From: Sepiola atlantica
Taxonomy: Eukaryota > Mollusca > Cephalopoda > Sepiida > Sepiolidae
Direction: 5' to 3'
DNA length: 64,000 bases
NCBI GenBank assembly: GCA_963556195.1
Contig: OY744517.1
Coordinates: 81,369,214 to 81,433,213 of the forward strand
Positions 24,098-33,705 of the stretch are shown here, piece by piece (position 1 is the first letter of the stretch; every line of letters begins with the position of its first letter). Both the position numbers and the translations under genes were made by a program. The notes under the pieces were generated by a model that did no database searches, was not told where the DNA came from, and was given only the letters and a program-made list of their open reading frames with translations.

Positions 24098-24237
24098 TGT
24101 GACGCTGTAAAGGGGCCTGAAGGAAGACACGAACTCGGAGTTTAGAGAAAACAAGTATATTGAAAAAAGTATAATACAACAGAGAACAAGAGTGGTTGTA
24201 CGTCAATCTTGACTGCCAGTATAGACTGGTGTTGTTT

Positions 24238-24490
24238 CAGTTATTTACTTCCTTCCCACCACAGGAAGATGTAGCACAAGGCTAGAAGGTAATAAGTCAA
24301 GAAAATGCCTCTAAAGAAGGAACACTCTGGCCTCTAAAAAATTTCCTGGGCAGCCTCGTCGGCATTTCCCAGTCGGGGCGCCTCAGGCAGTAAGCAATTA
24401 ACTTACTCCACCCCAAGGAGGAGAGGCAAGACCTGGGAGGGTGAATCTCCTAGGACTACCCAGAACTCATACCTCAGCCCGACAGATAAA
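24238..24490 (-). mobile_element. U2-SINE relative without U2 head, copy 1
   Basis: The body matches the long form (CGCCTCAGGCAGTAAGCAAT, CCTGGGAGGGTG), but the 5' end on the - strand is GTCGGGCTGAGGTATG instead of the U2 head. The same start is seen at 36117 and 46934. Confidence 0.8.
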
Positions 24491-25219
24491 AAGCCACCGA
24501 AATGGCCCAGTTCCTGTCGTGCTGGGTGGATCCAATACTGAGAAGCAGGTACTCCCAGTATTTATGATGAGTGGAAGAGTTCAAGTAGTCCGTTATAGGT
24601 AAGGTACCATAACAAATTATATGTACCAGTTGAATAAATGTGTTCAGTTTTTAATTCTTTTTTGATGCTGTAAAGACTTACAGGATTTAATTCCTATATT
24701 TTAGAGAAAATAGAAGGGGCACAAACAAATAAGACACACCTCCAAGATTACATCTTCATAAATACAAAAACCTATTACATTTTAGTGCAAATAGAGGCTC
24801 TAGGGAAAATAAGAAAATTGTTAAGCTGATTGGACCAAACAGGTCATGTGTGATGCTCCCTACTACGCATGGTTGAACCCCAGGTAATGGATTACTGTTT
24901 CGAATTACCAATAGTTTCGAACTTGAAAACAGAAAATCATCACAGATTTATGGATTTCCAATTCTATTAGTTTAGGCTTGATTTTGGTTTGTCTGTTTTA
25001 AGGCATATCAGCTCTTTAGGGTTCCACAATACCTTTTGTAAAAGATTCATTATATATGGTTAATTGAACACAAGTTATTATTTATTATTTTTACCATAGT
25101 CTTCCTGGAAAATAATATTTCAAATCAATGCAGAACAAAATTTTAAACATAACCAAAACGCTGAGATACTTAAAAACAATTCTACCATTCTTCAACTCAA
25201 CAAGAAGCAAACAACATAA
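24491..25219. other. Intergenic, nothing recognised
   Basis: No supported gene or repeat. Confidence 0.45.
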
Positions 25220-25960
25220 CTGGAACACTTTTTTTGGTACTGTTTCGTCTTTTTCCATAGTCTGTTTTTCACAACTTTTTACTGACCATTGTTTTTTCTT
25301 TTTTCGGTGTACACTTACCTATCAGGCTGCTAGAGAATTCGGGGTTTTTGGAAAAAAATTTCAAATATTTTACATTTTAGGAGGGGGCATTAGTTTCCAA
25401 TGTAAATTCAACGTAGACTGATCCTCCTCTTTTTGACCATCTCAATTTAAAAAAAATCTTTTTCGGTGTACAATGACCTATAATGTCGATAGAGAATTCC
25501 GGGGTTTTTGAAAAAAAATTCAAAAATTTAGATTTTAAAACGGGAGATCAGTTTTCAATGTAAATTCAACGTAGACTGATCCCCCTCTTTTTGACCATCT
25601 CAAATTTTAAAAATTCTTCTTCTGTTTACAATTACCTATCATGTCGCGAGAGAATTCCGGGTTTTGGGGAATATTTTTCAAATATTTGAGGGGGATCAGT
25701 TTTGACCATGTTGCATGTGTTGGTTGTTCTTACGGGACAATTAAAAGAGGGGGATCAGTCTACATTAGATTTAGATTGGAAACTGATCCCCCCTCCTAAA
25801 ATGCAAAACATTTTTTTAAAAATTCCCAAAACCCCGGAATTCTCTAGCAGCGTGATAGGTAAGTGTACACCGAAAAAAGAAAAAAAAAATGGTCAGTAAA
25901 AAAGTTGTGAAAAACGGACTATGGAAAAAGACGAACCAGTACCCCTTTTTTATCCTTTCA
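25220..25960. mobile_element. Foldback element with internal direct repeats
   Basis: The left arm (about 25225-25425) is the imperfect reverse complement of 25735-25955: CTTTTTCCATAGTCTGTTTT versus its complement, and GTACACTTACCTATCA versus TGATAGGTAAGTGTAC. Between the arms the left-arm sequence is repeated in direct order at 25459-25605 and 25620-25710, each with GAGAATTC and GGGGGATCAGTTT-type ends. No coding. Confidence 0.85.
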
Positions 25961-25965
25961 AACAA

Positions 25966-26415
25966 GAAGCATATTCGGTGCTTATGCTGATTAGCGGCCA
26001 TATAAAAAAATATTTTTATATAAAAACAATAATATATACTTATTAAGCATTATATTCTTACTCACTGTACGAAAAAGTAGAAAAAATTATCCACTAGAAC
26101 TTTAATTACAAGTATTTTTCCATTCTGCGTATCATAAAAGCGACTCGTTCAGTAAGCCTCCATCTTGTTTTTTAAGAAGATTTCAAGGGCAGATAACTGA
26201 AATCTTCTTAAAAAACAAGATGGAGGCTTACTGAACGAATCGCTGTTATGATACGCAGAATGGAAAAATACTTGTAATTAAAGTTCTAGTGGATATTTTT
26301 TTCTACTTTTTCGTACAGTGAGTAAGAATATAATGCTTAATAAGTATATGTTATTGTTTTTATATTAAAATAATTTTTTATTTGGCCGCTAATCAGCATA
26401 AGCACCGCATATTCT
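25966..26415. mobile_element. Large near-perfect palindrome
   Basis: Two arms of about 218 nt (25966-26185 and 26198-26415) are reverse complements with few mismatches, separated by a 12-nt loop AGGGCAGATAAC. Inner arm sequence is AGCCTCCATCTTGTTTTTTA. Arms include GCTTATGCTGATTAGCGGCC at the outer end. Non-coding; a foldback miniature element or a recent inverted duplication. Confidence 0.95.
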
Positions 26416-26869
26416 TATTTTAATGACATTTCTGTCGTCTGTTTCACATCCGACACAGGGAAATACCGGATTTAGTGGGCATCTATACAAATCACTATTA
26501 TTTTGCCGGAGCAAAAATAGCAAATAGTATTCCTTTGTTAAGCAGACGAAAGTTTTTGCTAAGTCACATGCAAGCTTAAAAAACTACTATTCTCTTTAAA
26601 GTAAACCGCTGAAATCATCAAACATGGCACAGAACATGAATATACATTCCTAAACGACATGCAAACAATTTTGAACTTTTCACCAGTTAATAAAGAGTGC
26701 GAAACGACGATACCAAACTCAACTCTGAAATCTTATTAATTCACTTAAACAAAATTAAATTTTCACCTGCGAAAACTCAACTGTAGAGAGAAAAACAATA
26801 TAAAAAAAGAATGACAACGTCTATCCATAGAAAAATAATTAATTCTTATTGACAACGTGTTAAGACACT
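26416..26869. other. AT-rich intergenic stretch
   Basis: Nothing recognised. Confidence 0.5.
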
Positions 26870-27345
26870 GAAAGATAAAGAGTTGGTAGAATACAAAAGT
26901 TCAGAGGATCATAGAACGTTCCAATGAAGAGAAGTTGTTTTGTCTGTAAGTAGAGTTTTAGTAGACATGTTCATTTCGACTATCGCCGTGTGCATTTACG
27001 TGTGTATAAATGAGATAACCATGTAGATGTGCGTGTGTATTAACGTGCCTGTTTTGACAGTGAGAGAGTGTATGTATGAATTTGTGCAGATGATTCCGGT
27101 TAGTAGTGTGTATATACTCTCGTTATGTTTAGTTACTAGGCCAAGGCAGGATCTATCGCACGTGTGTTGAAAGAAAACGGGGAGGGTAGAGAAAAACGCT
27201 GTGTTTGAGTTTTCATAGTATGCGCGAATTTTCGGAAATAACTATTTCTTGTGCTGTGATTGGTTGAAAGAAACTGCTGATTTAAGATTTTGTCTGATCG
27301 AGAATCAATACATAATAACAACATTCGCTGTTGCTGCTTCTCCTA
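26870..27345 (+). repeat. Dispersed LTR-like repeat R6, copy 1
   Basis: Shares an ordered series of blocks with 50661-51130 (GTAGACATG, TTGAAAGAAAAC, AACGCTG.TGTTT, AGATTTTGTC, TGCTGCTTC) and its first ~110 bp with 46266-46375 (AAAGTTCAGAG, TTTTGTCTG, CCGTGTGC). Probably an LTR or similar long repeat; no coding. Confidence 0.6.
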
Positions 27346-28025
27346 ACACTACTCTTGAATCATTAATTCATGCAAACAATTTGATATTTTTTATACCATC
27401 GACCAGACGAAAAATGAAAAACATTTGTACATTGTTTTCCCTTGTTACATTCAACTATACACAACAATGATTTGCCTACTCATTGTATTTTATATATTGA
27501 ATTTGAATTACCTACTAGACACTATCCTCGAGTGTCTTCGGTCTCTCTGTACAAGGGTTTGTCAGGACAACCTGACACGAGGATACTTCGCCCTGCAAGT
27601 AAACCCTGACCAAAAATTCAAAATAACATAGTATTCGCAGCACAAATAAGATCCCCTCAGCACGGCTATACACCTGCTCATACGAGAAATAGTGCTCCTT
27701 TTTCTAGTGACAACACTTAGCTGGATACTCCACCAGACTAGATGAATCCTTGTCATGGAATCCGGTAAGACCAAGAGAACACAAGAAAATATACTACAAC
27801 ATAGTTAACTGGTCAATTGGGGAGAGGAAAATTAATGTTCTTAACTTCTTTACTAACTCAACGTTTGAGAAAAAAAGGAGAACATTAATAGAATATTCGA
27901 ATATCTATGTATCTCATATAGAGATTAAGTGTTAGCCCCAGGAAGGGACCCCTTGATTTCTGAGAACTTCAACTGAAGTAAAAAAATATTTTCAATATTT
28001 TATACATCTGTGACGGGCTTTATAG
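27346..28025. other. Intergenic, nothing recognised
   Basis: Several short frames but no recognised domain. Confidence 0.4.
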
Positions 28026-28027
28026 TA

Positions 28028-28486
28028 GGGGTGGGACGTAATGGGTGAAAATTTCAGATTCATGCGAGTAGTATTTTTTTGTGTTCATTTATACATAAAT
28101 AACACTAAACAATCAAACATTTTGAAAATTTTGCAAAATTCAGAAGGTGCAGGCCAAAAATAGCCGTTAGGGCTCCACGGAACTCAAAATCCATCATTTT
28201 TCGGTGAAAAAGTGGTTTTATGCGACATTACAGGTCCTAAAACATCCTCAAAAGCTATGAATGGATATAAATGGTTAAATCTGATATAGTACTGTAATTT
28301 AGGACCATTTTCAGGCTGTGAAAGGGTTTTCATGAATGTAAAATAGCCAAAAACTAGTGGCCTGCACCTTCTGAATTTTGCAAAATTTTCAAAATGTTTG
28401 ATTGTTTAGTGTTATTTATGTATAAATGAACACAAAAAAATACTACTCGCATGAATCTGAAATTTACACCCATTACGTCCCACCCC
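28028..28486. mobile_element. MITE with 128-bp inverted repeats and TA duplication
   Basis: Arms 28028-28155 and 28359-28486 are reverse complements with very few mismatches, starting GGGGTGGGACGTAATGGGTG. TA flanks both ends (28026-28027 and 28487-28488). The middle ~200 nt is non-coding. TA duplication fits the Tc1/mariner superfamily, though PIF- or other TA-targeting groups are possible. Confidence 0.93.
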
Positions 28487-28696
28487 TATTTATAGGATTT
28501 CGATCATTGTTTGGATAGAGCCGACAGACCATGACACTGACTGCTACTTCTGCACTATTGGTGTAATTGAGATCAACACAAAGGACCGGAGCCGCATTAA
28601 GTATTCTGATCTTCAATCAGTATATCATTCTGTAACTTACTGTGATGAAATTCCAGTATTTGTCATTGGAGAACTGACATTAGTGATGACGATTTC

Positions 28697-28735
28697 TCCA
28701 AGAAGAAGAAGAAGAAGAAGAAGAAGAAGAAGAAT
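28697..28735. repeat. (AGA)n trinucleotide run
   Basis: About 12 AGA units expanded inside the pseudogene. The long Phe/Leu-rich frame on the opposite strand is its shadow. Confidence 0.95.
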
Positions 28736-29017
28736 GGTAGTTCTCGATGATGATGTCCCATATTCTTCTTCTCAAAAGGAGCTAAATGATCTAGTTCACA
28801 ATTTCGGATTGTCAGTGTACTCTCTCTGCTGAACTGCTGACATCCAGATTGACAGCAAAAAACTACAAATATTGTGCAATTTATGCGCAATATTTGAAAT
28901 GCCACAGTACATTGGAGACTGTTCATTGATAGCAGCAAGCAGTCGTTGAAACACGTTCTGCTGCAACCAGTTTGTTCATGTGTCACTCTCTCACTAATCT
29001 ACACTCAAATTCATGTA

Positions 29018-29150
29018 TTCTATTTACCTTCTCTCCAGGAGGTTAGCCACAAGGTCAAGTGCGGGTTTTGATGAAAGTGTTTGTGTGGAACGAACTGGAT
29101 TCGAACCCGGCACACCCAGGTCCTCAGTCCACGTCAAGTATGAAGCGGTG
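29018..29150 (-). mobile_element. tRNA-headed SINE with U2-SINE tail
   Basis: On the - strand a perfect B box (GGTTCGAATCC, about 29096-29107) is followed by a short body and the tail GACCTTGTGGCTAACCTCCT GGAGAG. This corresponds to the conserved 3' tail of the U2-headed SINEs (CCTTGTGCCTAACTCCTGGA). Different head, same tail. Confidence 0.85.
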
Positions 29151-29720
29151 AAGTATTTAGTGGGAAAAACTCGTTATGGTCAGTATTAGTGGTTTATTTG
29201 TGTTTATTTGAGCTGTTTGATCAAGCAGTTCACCAAAGCTCTTAATGATGGCTGCTTCATTTACTTGTGGCAGGTTTTTTCCGGTATCTTTGATGATCCT
29301 CAAATCCATCAGCTCATCAGAGATCATGATTTTGAAAAGTCAATGAATAAAGTGGAACTGGATGTGTGGAAGGCTTTTTTTCTGGTCCCCTCCCCCCAAA
29401 GAAACGTTTTTAACAACAACAAATCCAGGAACTATGTAGAACTTATCAGCAATACACTGACTACTTTCCGAAACTTTGTAAGCAACATGAGCATAAAAAT
29501 GAATTACTTACTCTCACGTGTGGATCAGTTTCCTGAGACTTTGGGTTCAGTGAGCGAAGATCAGGGCTACAGATTTCACAAGGATGTGAAAAAGATGAAA
29601 ACAAGGTATCAGAGATGCTGGGATGCAGTCATGATAGCTGATTACTGTTGGACTCTGAAGACAGACATCCCTGTCACTCAGCATTCTAGAGATTTGAAGA
29701 AACGGAAGTTCAAGCCCTGA

Positions 29721-30143
29721 ATTTTGAAAAATGATGACGTAACATTTAATTTAGACATACTTTTACCAATGTCTGCAATTCAATTTACAGTAATCGAATT
29801 TTGTAATACTGAATCAAGAAACTGTGTTAGAAAACATTTTCTTGGATGAAAAATATTAACAAAACTCAACCGATAATTTCAAAAATAAGGTCATCGATTT
29901 CGTCAGATCATATTTATTTTTAATTAACTTAATATTAACTTAATATAAAATTTATTATTAATTAACTTAATTTGAACTTAATATAGAATTAATATAGAAG
30001 CATTACCTGATCCAATTAAACGGATGTTATTATCAGATTCAGTAATCCTAAATCATTTTTTTACATATACTCACAGAAGCACATGTACAAGCACATGCGA
30101 AATACACCAAGAGAGTCTATATCTTAATATAATGGTGATTAGG
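29721..30143. other. AT-rich intergenic stretch
   Basis: Nothing recognised apart from short TTAACTTAATAT repeats near 29920-29990. Confidence 0.5.
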
Positions 30144-30362
30144 TGTCCCTATTTACTTGCCTCTCCACAAAAGTAGAGTTAGACACAAAATCGGTTTTTA
30201 ATGAGGAGAAATCCAGCTCCCCATAAACGGGTATTCTGGATTGGGACAAAAGTAAGAATTGCTTCAGTCTAGGACTACTCCTTCACTGACAGAGGACAGA
30301 AAAGATGAAGTGTAGTATCTAAACAGATACTACACTTTGCTCCTAGCCAAAAAGCCAAGGGA
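30144..30362 (-). mobile_element. U2-headed SINE, short form, copy 2
   Basis: Tail side GTCCCTATTTACTTGCCTCT, body TCTGGATTGGGACAAAA and TCACTGACAGAGGACAG, then the U2 head on the - strand (TACTACACTTTGCTCCTAGC CAAAAAGCCAAGG). About 220 bp. The head reaches further into U2 (GGCCTTTTGGCTA region) than most copies. Confidence 0.9.
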
Positions 30363-31059
30363 TTTTATGTAAACAAAAAACATACTGTCACAAACATTTT
30401 TTTTTAGTTCCGAAACTACATCACTACTTGCGTCACAATACACGTCCCTTTTTAAAGTCATATTAACTATGATTATATTTCTAATTTCAAAATGTCTAAT
30501 ATTATTTAACTCTCTGAATGATAAATTTTATTTTGTAGAAAAATAATTTTTTACACCTATTTTTAAAATGACTCTGTAAGCTTAATCTTTCAGTGTATGT
30601 CCAAACAATGTGTATGACATTTGTAGCATATAAGTAGGACTATCAAAATAATTTGTAAAATTTGACTAATTTGCATATTGTGATGGCGGCCATCTTGAAT
30701 TTATAATGAGGATGACCATCTGCTCATGGAAAATGGTCATTTTCTCATGCACATATTAGTCAATTGCTGAATTTATTGTGTATATTGATGCTGGTGCGTC
30801 TTATATTGCAAATAAAACTAGTTTTGCAGAAAATAAATTATGAATTTTATTCTTTGGTGCCATTTTAGGCGCATAGTCCACAACCCTGAAAATTGCAAAA
30901 TTCAAGGCATCAAGTAAATTATAAAAAGAAGATGTCCTACCTGGCTCTATCTTCAAAACTGCTTGTCAACATGCCAAAATGTCTTTATAAGTCCAGATGA
31001 CAGTATTTGTAATCCTTTAAGGTGTGGAATCGTTCAAGGCATGGTATGGCATGCATTGG
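30363..31059. other. Intergenic, nothing recognised
   Basis: GATGGCGGCCATCTTGAATT near 30681 is a motif common in dispersed repeats, but no partner is in this window. Confidence 0.4.
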
Positions 31060-31065
31060 TTAAAC

Positions 31066-31375
31066 AAGTTAGCTTAATGTTCTTACCTTAACTTCTAATG
31101 GAAAATTCCTCTTTACTTAATCTACCTACAAAATGAAATTTACCATTTTTACGTCATCCTAAGACACCAACATCAAAATATTGCTACATCTCTAAACATT
31201 ACTTACTTGCCACGTCGACTTCCTGTCATTACACAACTTCCTGAACACGTTAGCTTAATGTTCTTACTTTAACTTCTAATGGAAAATCCCTCTTTACTTA
31301 ATCTACCTAAAAAATGGAATTTTCCTTTCCTACGTAGTTATAACACCTTCACGCCCAAATATTGCTACAGAAACT
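31066..31375. repeat. 180-bp tandem duplication
   Basis: GTTAGCTTAATGTTCTTACC and TCTTTACTTAATCTACCTA at about 31066-31195 recur at about 31249-31375, with the downstream AAATATTGCTACA also shared. About 85 percent similar by eye. Confidence 0.85.
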
Positions 31376-31779
31376 GACAAATCTTACTATCATTAGCTCC
31401 AAAAGCGATATTCTCCATGGAATTAATTTTAATGACACTGTTCAGATATTTTCTGTGCAAAAGGCACACAAAGTTCGTATCTGAGATTCTACTTTTTATA
31501 TAAATATACAATATATTCTACAGTATTTCTCTTTCTAATACTATTAATCACACATAGAGTACACACTGGGATTGTGGAAACATACATTTACTAGTATTGA
31601 GAGAACGGTGTATGCATGGATGATGCTGTAAAAATATATTTATATAGTACACATTAGAGGCCTAAATTGCTGTTTATCTCGAGCTCACTAATTTCTTTGA
31701 TGCAGGCCAGAAGTCACCGTTTGATGCATTAACACAAGTTTTTTTTCTTTAGCCCTCCAAAAGGCCAACGAGGTACATA
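31376..31779. other. Intergenic, nothing recognised
   Basis: Nothing recognised. Confidence 0.45.
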
Positions 31780-31910
31780 TACAGGGTAACCCCTAAAAAA
31801 TGCCACCCATGGAATCGTTAATAAAATTCAAAATCCTTTCTGCAATTCAACCATATTTGATGCAAATAAACTTCAGTCTATGCCTGACTTGTCCACCAAG
31901 TTTCAGTCAT
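31780..31910 (-). repeat. Dispersed repeat R3, copy 1
   Basis: Reverse-oriented relative of 32705-32815 and 33608-33705: CCATGGAATCGTTAATAAAA, CTTTCTGCAATTCAACCATA and GACTTGTCCACCA. Begins ACAGGGTAACCCCTAAAAA at its outer edge, like a transposon terminus. Confidence 0.75.
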
Positions 31911-32704
31911 GAATGTACAACAGTCTTTGTTTTATTGACGTTCAATTGCAAGCACACCTGGATACGACATGCCAAATTGTCAATAACTCTGACACACTCC
32001 TACTTTGTCACGGCCGTGATTTTGGTTGTGATGGCCCTCTTTAGTTCAGGAATGATCTGGGAATTCGGTAGTAAACCCTGAACATCTACGAGAAAATATA
32101 CGTAATTCCCTCCTCCCCCCCCCAAAAAAAAAATATATAAAAGAACTTGTAAAATTAACTTTGCTTTACGTAACACGAAACACATAAAAAAAAAACATAA
32201 AATGTTTCATTTTGCCCATGAAAACAATAAAAAAAAAAAGTTTATTTATAGTTCTTCAGCTATGGGTTTGTTCATTTCTTTCATTTTTTTTTTTTTTATA
32301 AAAATATATGCATTTTCTTTCTTTCCGTATATTCATCGTCTTATATTGTCGTCTGCCAACTTTCCATTTTTTTGTTTGCACGATTTTTCGGTTTGGTTTA
32401 TACAGCCGCGTTTTCGTCTCGACAGCCTCGTTTTCGACTCGGCAGGTCTCGGACGCTTCTGCGAGCTGTCGGATCGCTGCTGCCGAGCAGCCACAGAAAT
32501 TAGGCGCAAACCCTGGAGTAGTACCGGGAATTCTTCTGATAGACATTATCTTGAAGATAAACTAAAAGATAAAAATCTGAGAGATTAAGGTCCGGTGAGT
32601 CTGCAGCTCATTCAGGACTACAACTCCTACTGATGAGACTAGCACCAAAATGTCCCCTCTCATATCATGTAACAATGATAAAACAAAGACTGTTAGACAT
32701 TAAT
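31911..32704. other. Intergenic with overlapping ORFs, no gene recognised
   Basis: Three overlapping frames of 85-128 codons at 32202-32588 are open on both strands. The sequence CGTTTTCGTCTCGACAGCCT CG is locally GC-richer. No domain recognised. Confidence 0.35.
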
Positions 32705-32827
32705 GACTGAAAACTGGTGGACAAGTCAGTCAGACATAGTTTATTTGTACCAAATATGGTTGGATTGCAGAAAGGATTGTGAATTTTATTAACGATTCTA
32801 TGGGCGACATTTTGTTGGGGGTGGTCA

Positions 32828-32908
<81 letters not shown>
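32705..32908 (+). repeat. Dispersed repeat R3, copy 2, with (TA)n(GA)n end
   Basis: About 110 bp nearly identical to 33608-33705 (ACTGGTGGACAAGTCAGTCA, CAAATATGGTTGGATTGCAG, TTATTAACGATTC[T/C]ATGGG). It is followed by about 50 nt TA and 28 nt GA repeats. Confidence 0.88.
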
Positions 32909-32913
<5 letters not shown>

Positions 32914-33007
32914 ATTTTTCACTTAGAAAATAGATTATTCAGTGAAGACCGGGATTAGGCCAACAAAAACAAGCTCGATGATACTCGATTACAGGGTACA
33001 GAGCATT

Positions 33008-33347
33008 TATATGTGATTTTTTGAAAGCTTACCAAAGCATTCCGTTCAGGAGCCCAATCAACACCACATAGGACTTTTTCATTTTTTCTTTTCTTTTTTT
33101 TCTTCCCTTCTTAAGTGACCTCAATTAAAGCAACACCCCATTGTGTATTGTCGGTTGTTGCAATTCTTATTCCAGGTACTTAATTTCCCTGATGATCTGC
33201 CAAGCAAGGACCTGCTTGGTAGTGAAACACGTGTAGGTAAAAAACTCTTTAATTTGAAAATGATAAATAAATAATCTTTGAATGAAAAAGTCTTTTGTGG
33301 TGTTGATTGGGCTCCAGAACGGAATGCTTTGGTAAGCCTTCAAAAAA

Positions 33348-33355
<8 letters not shown>
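33008..33355. repeat. Inverted repeat, ~75-bp arms
   Basis: 33008-33090 and 33282-33355 are reverse complements (AAGCTTACCAAAGCATTCCG; GAGCCCAATCAACACCACA). The right arm is extended by the CA then TA microsatellite. Confidence 0.9.

Positions 33356-33412
<57 letters not shown>
33349..33412. repeat. (CA)n(TA)n compound microsatellite
   Basis: About 32 nt CA then about 28 nt TA, lying between the inverted repeat and R2 copy 2. Confidence 0.97.
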
Positions 33413-33414
<2 letters not shown>

Positions 33415-33600
33415 TTTCAAGGTAAACAAATTTATGACATATTCATTTGCATATGTTCCAAGAATTCAACATAAGTAGTTTCGTGTACGATCGTTTCTGA
33501 GACGATATGGATTTTTATTGATATCAAATCTTTTCATCAGCAAAGGGTATAAACACCAAGTTCGAACTTAAAACATCATCAAGACTAGAGTATAGTTCAC
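33413..33600 (-). repeat. Dispersed repeat R2, copy 2
   Basis: Reverse-oriented partner of 10075-10290 (GTACGATCGTTTCTGAGACG; AAGTTCGAACTT). The microsatellite lies at the same end as in copy 1. Confidence 0.83.
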
Positions 33601-33607
33601 TCGCAGT

Positions 33608-33705
33608 TATACTGGTGGACAAGTCAGTCAGACATAAAGTTTATTTGTACCAAATATGGTTGGATTGCAGAAAGGATTGTGAATTTTATTAACGATTCCA
33701 TGGGG
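33608..33705 (+). repeat. Dispersed repeat R3, copy 3
   Basis: Direct copy of 32705-32815 with a 1-nt indel (AGACATAAAGTTT versus AGACATAGTTT). Confidence 0.88.

Larger units (their letters stand above)
22447..24203 (-). mobile_element. Gypsy-like deletion derivative: LTR, broken gag, LTR
   Basis: Near-identical blocks at 22447-22556 and 24098-24203 (TGTAAAGGGGCC[G/T]GAAGGAAG and AACAGAGAACAAGAGTGGTT) are direct repeats in the same orientation and act as LTR pieces. On the - strand the 24.1-kb one is followed by TTGGCGACGAGGT, a Gypsy-type primer-binding site, then leader and gag. The gag frame runs straight into the second LTR piece, so the rest of gag and all of pol are deleted. Confidence 0.85.
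28497..29720 (+). pseudogene. Transposon-type protein gene, broken by a SINE
   Basis: Pieces of one protein family that I recall from many predicted invertebrate proteins of transposon origin. The N-terminal part (about 28520-28830) has the DCYFC Cys pair, KYSDLQSVYHSV and KELNDLVHNFGL, with a degenerate AGA expansion giving poly-Arg. A further piece (about 28925-28985) reads FIDSSKQSLKHVLLQ. The C-terminal part (29208-29720) has FDDPQIHQLI, FEKSMNKVELDVWKAF, MSIKMNYLLSRVDQFPE, EDQGYRFHKDVKKM and MIADYCWTLKTD. A tRNA SINE sits at 29018-29150 and the central portion expected between the pieces is missing. The 170-codon C-terminal frame is intact, but an isolated fragment is unlikely to be functional. 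Biochemical role of the family unknown to me. Confidence 0.8.

Noticed and set aside
28663..28986. 107-codon reverse-strand ORF
   Set aside because: Shadow of the transposon-type coding frame; its poly-Phe comes from the AGA run.
32202..32588. 128-codon ORF
   Set aside because: Begins in A/T runs, overlaps open frames in other phases and on the reverse strand, and no domain is recognisable.
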